From assembly GCA_021234155.1 (NCBI GenBank), contig JAJEKV010000005.1, positions 13,805,449-13,869,448 of the forward strand: a DNA stretch of 64,000 nucleotides, given 5' to 3'. Below the pieces are notes generated by a model. That model did no database searches. It was given only the letters and a program-made list of their open reading frames with translations, and was not told where the DNA came from. A program made the position numbers and the translations under genes. Positions 55,980 to 64,000 of this stretch are shown here, piece after piece. Within the stretch, counting starts at the first letter, position 1. The number at the start of each line of letters is the position of its first letter. Origin of the DNA: Isoetes taiwanensis (lineage: Eukaryota > Streptophyta > Lycopodiopsida > Isoetales > Isoetaceae).

Positions 55980-58604
55980 TCCGGTAGAAGGTTCATAACA
56001 ATCCATGCCTAGATATTTTGGCCTATCCTTCTTAGGACCAACATAGTGTTTATCCATTGAGGAGGAGCATATGCCTTCACAATGCTACTAATGGTACCAT
56101 CATCTTAAAATGCACCTGACTAATGTTTTCCACTTACTTTTAGGAACCACCCTTCTTTCAGCTTCTTGAGGATGTGTCTACCTCATCCAACAAGTTGATC
56201 ACCTTCTTCCAATAATCTATCAATGCACCCATTAGTCTCATCCGAATTAGTTTGCCAATGCTTGATGTAGTCATTGATGCCATCCTTAGTCAATCCCAAT
56301 TGCTTGACTTCTTGAGCTTTGGTTTTAGAGCTTTTGGTTGACCGGAGAGGTATCATAGGGCTTTGCCATTTGCATCCCCAGTGCCAAATTTCTGCCCCAC
56401 CTCTCCACTTCTCCTCCTGAAGGTCTCATTTTCCATTGCATGATTGGAATCCCTTCTCTCACCCAAAAAGTGAATTGAAGAGGTCTAGAATGACCTTCCA
56501 TGTCGAGCATAACCATCCACAAAACTCTTCCAATCGGGCACTTCTTCTATGATAGATCCTATAGGAGATGGATTTGTACATCCATGAAATATTTCCAATA
56601 GCTCGGGAAAGTTGGTAAGTGTCTGCCGGTCCCCAATACATGACTATATTTTTCCAAACAATGCATCCACATCCTCATGAGTATGTCCCATTAGGAACCC
56701 CAAATTGACTCTTTCAAAATACCCACAAAATTGTTAAGTAGGATAGGAAAGAAAACATCCACCTGTTCTTATTTTGACCAAAGACAATTATCTAGTTGCA
56801 AGAGGAGCTTTTCTCGGGCAGATCTCGAGGTTTAGGCGAGATGTTGAAGCTCAACATGTTCATTAGGTCCATTCCTCCTAAATCTTGCCTTGCTAAACTT
56901 TTCAATACTATTAGGGGTTCCATCCAACAATGCACTATGTAGTGTCCAAGCTAGCCAGGGATCCCAGTAGGTGACCATTGTAACCCTTCTCATAGTTTCT
57001 TAAACACCTCCATGATACTCCCAATGTGAAAACTGGACCATCACTCCACAACTCTAAACCGAAATGGCCATAATAGGTCCGGACTGCCTATGCAATATTG
57101 CCCCATTTGAAATCTGCAAGGGTATGATCTTCCACATGACTTAGGAATGTACTTGAATTGTCGAAGACAAGTCTTCGTTGGTCCATTTTATCATGTATAA
57201 TACATAGATAGTTATTAGGTTCCATTGCGTATAAGGTCCTCCACATCCAATAAGTTGATCTACATGATAGTTGATCCGTCATATATGGTCCTTCATATGT
57301 TCCCTTATCTTTGCCCTTAGACTTGATTGCACAGTCTTATCTAGTGTCTCCTTCAACTTAGCACATAAATTGCACTTGGCAAAGTTGTTTGAAGTTGCTA
57401 TGGTCACATGCTTGAAATGCTTATTCCATAGCCTACTAAAATCAATGGCTTTTGGGATATAGAGGCCACTCCAAGTTCCCCAAGCAATGCATTTATTTCC
57501 TCTAATATGCTCTTTCCTGGGTACAATGGGATGGCAATCTCTTTCAACAATAACTCTACCCCTGCTCATCCTTCTTACTCTTATGTGGCATGTTTTATGC
57601 ATTGAAATCCACATATCTTTCAAATATTTCCTTTGTATAGTTCTTGAGGTAGGCCTTACCAGGCCGTTGTTCCCATGCAATGCAATTTTACTACCATTTT
57701 CATGTCTCTTTTGCCCGGTTATGTGCCAAGAAGAGGTTGGAATTCCATGTATAGCCATCCATGCTTTTGAACATATCCACTTTCTATTCAATGGGAATCT
57801 TTTCTTCTTTTGATCTTTCATCCCCTGAATTGCATAGCCAAATATGGTGTACATGAAATTCCTCCCATCATCACACTTATGTTCCCGATATGTAGCTCTT
57901 GCTCCCACCAACTCCTCTATTGTGAACATTCTAACACAAGAAGCCCAACAACATTCACCTCCTCTAACCTTCATCATAGCTTCGGAGAACAATCATAATC
58001 GACTTGCATCTTTTGGTGGGATAATGTTTGAAAGTTGGAAGTGGCCTCTTGCTACACCTGTGAACATTGTTGACAATGGTTCTACATCTATAGGAAACGG
58101 TAGTTCCCCTCCGCTGAATAACGTCCCTAGGCCATGCAACAATAGTTGGAACCTCTAGTTGCTTCACACAAGCTAGGCATTCTTGTTTTTTGCTCAACCG
58201 TTTTCCTTCCAATTGTCATATAATTTTGAGATTGCCACACCCTAACCCCGTCCTCCCTAATCTTTCATCATTCACTGCATTGATAGGATTCTGCTAGAAC
58301 AATAATCCCTTCTTCTCATCGCCTCTCACGTTGCATGCATGCAGGATCTTGACCTTTTGTTTTTCCAATCGACCTGAGTATAAAGTACAATTTCCTTTCC
58401 TTTGGCATCATCCTTTTCATTTGAGGTCTTTTCCTTTCCTTTGCCATCATCTTTGTCATCTTCATCCTTTTCATTTGGTTTTTCCTTTCTTTTCCCATCA
58501 TCTTTGTCATCTTCATTAGTTGGGGATTTTTCCTTGCCTTTGATCACCATCATAGGGGGCCTTGGGGGATTTAGCATTTTGCATGCCATTGACCTAAAAT
58601 GCAT
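55980..58604 (-). pseudogene. DUF7869-type transposase-like pseudogene, copy 2 (near full layout)
   Basis: Read 58604 to 55980. N-terminus MACKMLNPPRPPMMVIKG, then a disordered repeat of DEDDKDDGKGKEK type coded by tandem 51-54 bp units (58400-58530). Then ECLACVKQLEVPTIVAWPRD; a 237-codon open stretch (57279-57992) with AWMAIHGIPTSSWHITGQKR and FAKCNLCAKLKETLDKTVQS; NNYLCIIHDKMDQRR; in shifted frames PEKLLLQLDNC and LMGHTHEDVDALFGK (56650-56700), the DUF7869-type core; and PDWKSFVDGYARHGRS, LQFTFWVREGIPIMQWKMRP. Order and motifs match copy 1 on the plus strand. Frameshifts occur roughly every 100-200 bp outside the long ORF. Transposase function is inferred. Confidence 0.65.
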
Positions 58605-58639
58605 AAAACCTATAGTAAGTTAGCATATCCAAATAACAT

Positions 58640-59010
58640 CTCCCTAACATGTTCTTAAATGAAAGTTAACCTTAATAATAACCTTAATAACCTATAATAA
58701 CTTAATCTATAATAATAATAAGTTAACCTATAATATATTAACTTATAATAACCTTAAATGTTGTAACCTTAGAAACAACTTTAAAGCTTATTATAGGTTA
58801 GCACTTTTAAGGTTAGAAGTTTCAAGGTTAAAACTTCTAACCTTCAATAAATATAACCTTAAAACTTCTAAAACTTAAAACTTCTAAATTCAAATTCATA
58901 AACTTTTAAACCTATAACCTTATTTATGAACTTAAAAATATTAACCTTAACTTATAAACCTTAAAACTATTAACCTTAAATCTTATAACTTATAACCCTT
59001 GTAATAAATT
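58640..59010. repeat. Low-complexity AACCTTAA/AACTTATAA tract
   Basis: About 370 bp of degenerate TAACCTTAATAA-type repeats, almost free of G. It is not a telomere array (no regular TTTAGGG). Confidence 0.75.
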
Positions 59011-59710
59011 TTTTGCTTATTATGGCAGTATCAAATTTTTTAAAGCGAGTTATTATGTACGATTTACAATCCTTTCCAACTTTTCCACGGCTTTTCTCTC
59101 TTTGAATTGGCTTTTCGACCTATCTGCCCGAACGGCTCCACAATCTCTGTGGCTTTTACGGCACCGAGCTTCAGGCTCCCACAATCTAAGTGGCTTCAAT
59201 GCGTACAATCTAGGCTTCAATCACTTCAATCTCGACTTCCTATGCTCTTCTCGGCTTCTATCCGCCATCAATCTCGACTTTTGGCTTCATATGCTTTAAA
59301 CTTCGGCTTTTTTAGGGGCTTTTAAACTTCTACAATCATCCCTTTAGGGTTTTTTCGACTCGAGGTGTTTTATTTCTAAAAGGTTTGTAGGCTCTATACA
59401 ATGTCTCTCGGCTTTTGGCTTTTAGGTCTCTCTGATCTCTCGACTTTGAATATCTTTGGTTTTTGTGTTAAAGCTTCTTCTGCTATTGCTTTCTCCAAAT
59501 TAGGCGCTATTGCTTTTCTCGGCTTCTTAAGGCTTCACCGAATCAAATCAACTTTGGTTTTAGATCTTTTTGGTTTACATTTCGAAGGCAAAGGCTTAAT
59601 TCTCGGGGTTAGTATTTCCTGGATTTACATAAAGTAGTTATTTTACATAAAGCATGTTATTTACTTTAAATATGCATCATCCCTAAAACCGCCCTAAACT
59701 TTCATATATA
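59011..59710. other. CTCGGCTTTT/GGCTTC-rich low-complexity stretch
   Basis: Imperfect copies of GGCTTCAAT, CAATCTCGACTT and CTCGGCTTTTGGCTT recur. ORFs here are by-products of the repeat. Confidence 0.5.
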
Positions 59711-59985
59711 GATCCCCGCTCTATGATCTTGTTACGTGATCTTGCCTATATGATCTCTCTTATTCTATTTCACTAGCTCTTCCTCTATCTCTGTTCTAAT
59801 TAATGATCTAAAATAATGAAGTAAATAATGATCTATGATCTATCCGCTCACTATGATCGATCTTGCTCTATGATCTATGATCTCTATGATCTATCTCATG
59901 ATCTTGCTCTATGATCTATCTCTGCTCTATGATCTATGATCTATCCGCTCTATGATCTATCCGCCTATGATCGCTCTATGATCTT
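59711..59985. repeat. TATGATCT array, dense in GATC
   Basis: TATGATCT, CTATGATCTATCCGCT and related words give about 19 GATC sites in 275 bp. Confidence 0.75.
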
Positions 59986-62558
59986 GCTTATATGATTTTG
60001 CTTGCATCTCCTCTTATTCTATTTCACTAGCTCTTCCTCTATCCGCTCTAAATAATGAACTAAAACAATGAACTAAATATTGAACTAAAATAATGTATTC
60101 GCATTTATGCATTACGTTAGAATAATATGTTAGAATGGGAGAAATCGCTTGGCGCATTTCTATTTTAGTTTCGATTTTCCACTAGGTTAATCAAAGCGGC
60201 AGGTTTTTATTTGGCTTTTCTATTTCATACGGTTCTATACAAATCGCGCCAGGTAGCGTGTGAAATAGATCACGTGAAAAAAAAGCAAAAAAGCGCTTTG
60301 GCGCGCTTTGAATTATGTATGTTCGAATCGTTTTATGGGGAGAGTAATATATCATTTGCTAATTACTTAATTTCTCTCGTTCTAGTGCCATGGATTTTCC
60401 TTATGCATGGACACCGGGCCGATCCTATTTGGATGGTTCTAGTTCAAATACACTTCCCGACGCCGACCATCAACTTTGGACCACTGTACAAGATATTACT
60501 TGATTGTCTTTGTTCAAAAACGCTCAAAGAGAGTTGGAGATTCCATTAGACAGTCTGTATCGGGGCCATGGGAACACTTCCATCGCATCTGGACATATCG
60601 CGCCCTCATGCTCTTAGTAAGGCTCATGCCAACTAATAAGTACGAGGATTTGATTTATAGTATCAAGGATCGATACAACACTGGTTTGGAGACTTCGACA
60701 TTCAGGGGAAGATGAGGATCCTATCATATCACAATGGTTCGTGGGACTTTTTTTTGCGGTATTGGGCCCATGAAGTGGGCCTATGTGATGATTGTAGAGA
60801 TAGAAAGAATTAATTGGCGCATTTTTGTAGAAGAAGAAATGTACATACACTTTTTGGAATATGAATACAAACTTCGGCCTGAAGCAATTTTGCACTAGAC
60901 TTTTATGTCATTAGTTTATTATGTTTTTTTATATGCAATGTCGAAAACATTGAATCCTTTGATGCCCTCCAGCCCAAGATGACCAACCCCAAGAAACTAC
61001 ATATTTTCATTAATGTGTAGTTTCATGGGGTTGATATGATAATGGCTAAAGAGCATCAAAGAATACAAAATTCACAACATCAATGCCAGATATTATGATA
61101 TATTCATTTTTTTTAATATCGTAATATAAATACCTTTTTAGATGTTCTTTTGGCCATACTACAAATGTGCCCACGCTTTCACCAACTCAGATCACCACCG
61201 GGATGTCTTCTTGGAAGAGCCTCATCTTCATAATTGCGAGTTTATAATGGAAATCTTCTAAACTGTTTCCAAGAGGAACCCCCCACACATAGAACTTGGA
61301 TTCATCTTGATTTTACATAAGCCTACTCGGACGCTTCAAGTTTGTTGTTAAAAGATAGCATTCTTCTCGAAACCGATAAAGAACCGAATGCATTGGAAAA
61401 AAATAGAGGGCGAAAAAAAAAGAGAACAAGAGAATGCATTGAATGGAATCCACACTCACCATAGTTCAGTTCAGACATCGAATGGGATTGAAGGCGGCTC
61501 GATCGAATGGGATTTGAAGGCGTTGTAAGACGGATCTTGGGCTCGATAGTCGATTGTTCTTAGAGCCTCGATAGTAGGAATGATCTTGGGCCTCGATAGT
61601 AGGTGGCCGATTAGGTGATAGTAGATTGCCACATATCGTTTCTTGAAATTAATAATTAATTGTTATCTTGAAATTGCACTAAAAAGAAAAACACAATTTA
61701 AATTTGTAAATAGCCGAGCGACTACGTTAATTAAAAGGCTGTATAAATTTAAAAGGACGCTAATTTGAATTCTACCAAGTAAATCACGGCCTAGATTATG
61801 AACGATACATATAGTTTAAACCAAAATCCCAGTCTCATATTATCCGCTTGCGAGTTCTATGGGCGTCCTAGAGGATCGGCGGCGAGGCGCGGTAGAGGTG
61901 GGCGATATTCAAAGCACAAATCCCAAGCCCGAGGTTGCCGAACAAACAAAAAGCACAAATCAACAAAGCCTCGGGTAATTGATCTGTTTTGTTCATAATT
62001 GATTTACGTGTCCCTTTTTTTGTTAGGTTTTAGGATGTTTTTCCTCAATAATATAGTTATTATCCAATAAGAAGCATGTGTCTAATGTTTGAGTTCATAT
62101 GTCCCAAAAATGTATGGAAACAAATGCTTAATGTGTACATGTTGGTTTCTCTTTTTAATGTTGTATGTGCTTTTTTGAAGCTTGTATACTTAGGCGATGG
62201 TTCATTGATTAGCTAGTTGTGTTTTTATAGTTAGTTGTGTCCTCCTCGATGAAGATTCAACTCTTTAAGTTGCATTTTTTATAGTTAGTTGTTTCACGAG
62301 CATTTTGATTCGGACAAAATGCCCCCGACGCTGATTTAATTAGGCATTACATTAGTTTCTTTATCTTCGGTCACTTCTAAAGCTTGCGCCAGATATTTGT
62401 TACATTTTGGTCGGGACAAAAGCGCGCTGGCCCCGACCCCAATAAACTAAATGAACTTCTTTGTGTATTCATTTTCAAATCGCGCCAAAGCGTTTTGTTG
62501 CATATGTATTATTAAAAGATATATTTGAGCATTAAAAGATTAACCCATGTCTTTGTAA
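59986..62558. other. Unidentified coding remnants
   Basis: ATG 60390 opens a frame MDFPYAWTPGRSYLDGSSSN through HQLWTTVQDIT, TGA, then FKNAQRELEIPLDSLYRGHG. 61798-61998 is a short Arg/Gly-rich ORF (GSAARRGRGGRYSKHKSQAR). Both could be upstream parts of the ParB-like gene at 62559, but nothing proves it. Confidence 0.3.
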
Positions 62559-63640
62559 TTTCACGGGATCACAAAAAGACAATCAAAAAGAGGGAGGACC
62601 AAGCAAAGCGAGACCTCTCTGACCCCGGAAAAAGCAAAGGGCGATGAAGATGTTAATTATTACGGACTGCGCAATATATTGACGTTAGAAGATACATCCG
62701 GAATAATAAAGGCTCGTAGAACCTCCATGTCCGAAGAAGATCTTATGGAGGGGTCAATGGTATGTGGAGATATTCAAAACTGGTGGGAAGACCGGACCTC
62801 ATATTCATGTCAAGGTTAAGAGAGATCAAATGAAGAAGCAGGAATTCTTATTACATGCGAAGTACCGGGACGATTCTTTTACGTTCGTGCTAGTTGAAGT
62901 GGGCCAAAAACATAAGAAGAGCCTAAAGAAGATCAATCGATGCAAAGGCGAGAGCTCTTTTAAAGAGATCGCTTTAAGATCGACGACATGGCCGATAACC
63001 TCTTCAAATTTATCGGGCCGGTTGGCGAAATGTTGACTCCTAGAAGAATATCGCGAGGGCTTACAAATTGCTCGACGAGCCATTAGCGCACGAAGGCCCC
63101 GGGCAATGTCTACTTACAGGCGGAAGGATAAGGAAGAAGCTAGCTCTAAAAGGCGTGGAACTACGAAGTGACCGGCGGCCTTAGCAAGTGACGATGACAA
63201 GGCCGAGGCAGTTGGAGGCAATGAGCAAACCGAAGAAATATGCCGCACAAGTATCCACCTCGGCCTCACTTCACCCATCCAACCAACGTGGGCCGGCTTT
63301 TAGGTCCACTAAAAACAATTTATATTAGCGTAAGGTATGACAAGCCGCACTCTTTGGAGATATTGAAATTAAGATGATCGAAAATCCGTATGTGCCAATG
63401 CCCGCAGATGTAGTGCCGCATCGATACCGTAACAAAAAGGTAATCATTTGGAGCAAGCCGGAGGGACTTCATCGAGAACCCGGACATACATTTTATGATA
63501 ATAGATGGCCAGCATTCAATAGAGGCCCGTAAGATTCTCATCAAGAAGGCAATGACATCTGGGAATCGGTTGTTCTATAAGCTTTATTCCACAAAACGGC
63601 CGGTTCTGGCGGCTCAACAACACCTGTAGAACTAGCCCGA
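62559..63640 (+). pseudogene. Second ParB-like gene, degenerate
   Basis: First frame 62559-62818: basic TKRQSKRGRTKQSE, then GDEDVNYYGLRNILTLEDTS and RTSMSEEDLMEGSMV. A slip moves it to EIFKTGGKTGPHIHVKVKRD and EFLLHAKYRDDSFTFVLVEV (62764-62900). Further slips give FKIDDMADNLFKFIGPVGEM and YREGLQIARRAISARRPRAM. At 63465-63635 the frame reads DFIENPDIHFMIIDGQHS, IEARKILIKKAMTSG. The IIDGQHS.EA segment resembles the nucleotide-binding G.H/N-R/S box of ParB/Srx-fold proteins and parallels VLGGNNSFKAR in the gene at 43085-45165. No methyltransferase motif is seen before the window ends. The ParB call rests on one motif and the comparison with the neighbour. Confidence 0.4.
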
Positions 63641-63836
63641 AATAAAGCGCCTCCTAAATGACATGGGAAAAACTTTCTTATACAAAAGGTAATTCTCTTC
63701 CTACATTTTATTTTTCGTATTTACCGTCAGCCAGCGCGATTTTCCCGGTAGATAGAAACCAAGCGCGATTTTGCGTTTCTAAATAGCAAAAGGGTTCTGG
63801 GATGGTAGACGCCACAAATAAGCAAAATCCGGCTGC

Positions 63837-63972
63837 GATTTCTTATTAGAATACAAATTGCGCCACGCGTGATTTGCCTAGCCTGAGGAGACATGGCTGT
63901 CCTTGAAGATAGCCGTTTCTCCTCAAAGTAGGTAAATCGCGGGTGGCGCAAGTTGTATTCTAATATGAAATC
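63837..63972. repeat. Long hairpin, 62-bp arms
   Basis: Arms 63837-63898 and 63911-63972 pair at 52 of 62 positions around a 12-nt loop. GCGCCAGGCGCGATTT-like words follow and also occur, reduced, near 60240. Possible foldback element or small-RNA hairpin. Confidence 0.8.
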
Positions 63973-64000
63973 GCGCCAGGCGCGATTTGCGTATAGGACG

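Noticed and set aside
57487..58158. Plus-strand ORFs of 62-108 codons with hydrophobic stretches
   Set aside because: Antisense to the 237-codon open frame of the DUF7869-type pseudogene; no independent motif.
58640..59010. Possible interstitial telomere repeat
   Set aside because: The CCTTAA-type words are irregular and lack the TTTAGGG/CCCTAAA unit.
60211..60549. 112-codon ORF with hydrophobic stretches
   Set aside because: A better-formed frame starting at ATG 60390 overlaps it, and neither is recognised; no gene call made.

Overview
The window reads as transposon-rich nuclear DNA of a land plant. It is AT-rich, and every recognisable coding piece is short, broken and interrupted by GT-AG introns. 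There are no operons, Shine-Dalgarno sites or dense long ORFs. The host-type pieces are plant-specific: a CYP86-clan P450 tail, a LEA_1 protein, an EF-hand CAX/NCL-like exchanger piece, a PPR piece, plastid acetyl-CoA carboxylase CT-alpha, and a GIR-type Cys4 protein. A seed-free plant (fern, lycophyte or bryophyte) is my inference from the transposase and methyltransferase families; the sequence does not prove it.

Layout. 0-4 kb: P450 tail, degenerate repeats, a non-LTR reverse-transcriptase tail and an LTR scrap. 4.2-9.6 kb: a transposase pseudogene of an unclassified DDE-like family (called family A here), split by about 2.2 kb of unrelated DNA that carries a small LEA_1 gene. 11-13 kb: EF-hand exchanger fragment and a perfect 100-bp inverted repeat. 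13-17.6 kb, minus strand: mobile-element-like remnants with a coiled coil, a RING-like finger, an ETKVEE repeat and a doubtful Ulp1-like stretch. 18-26 kb: degenerate repeats and unidentified ORFs. 26.2-29.4 kb, minus: a second family A copy. 30-32 kb: LTR retrotransposon remnant. 32.7-36.1 kb: PPR, accA-like and GIR-like fragments. 36-43 kb: LINE 3' ends and a tandem hairpin satellite. 43.1-45.2 kb, minus: a degenerate ParB-like domain plus beta-class DNA methyltransferase gene. 45.3-47.6 kb: a 2.3-kb palindrome whose arms are themselves palindromic, interrupted by a 321-bp MITE. 49.5-51.7 kb (+) and 56.0-58.6 kb (-): two transposase-like pseudogenes with a DUF7869-type core. 58.6-60 kb: low-complexity tracts. 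62.6-63.6 kb: a second degenerate gene with a ParB-like GQHS motif.

Functional picture. Almost nothing here looks intact. The LEA_1 gene has a TATA box and clean splice sites but one reading-frame slip, and the GIR-like exon is open. The most unusual content is the bacterial-type ParB plus N4/N6 methyltransferase architecture in a plant-type, intron-containing gene. It sits 140 bp from a giant foldback and is accompanied by a second ParB-like gene about 18 kb away. All family calls come from reading translations by eye; no database search was run.
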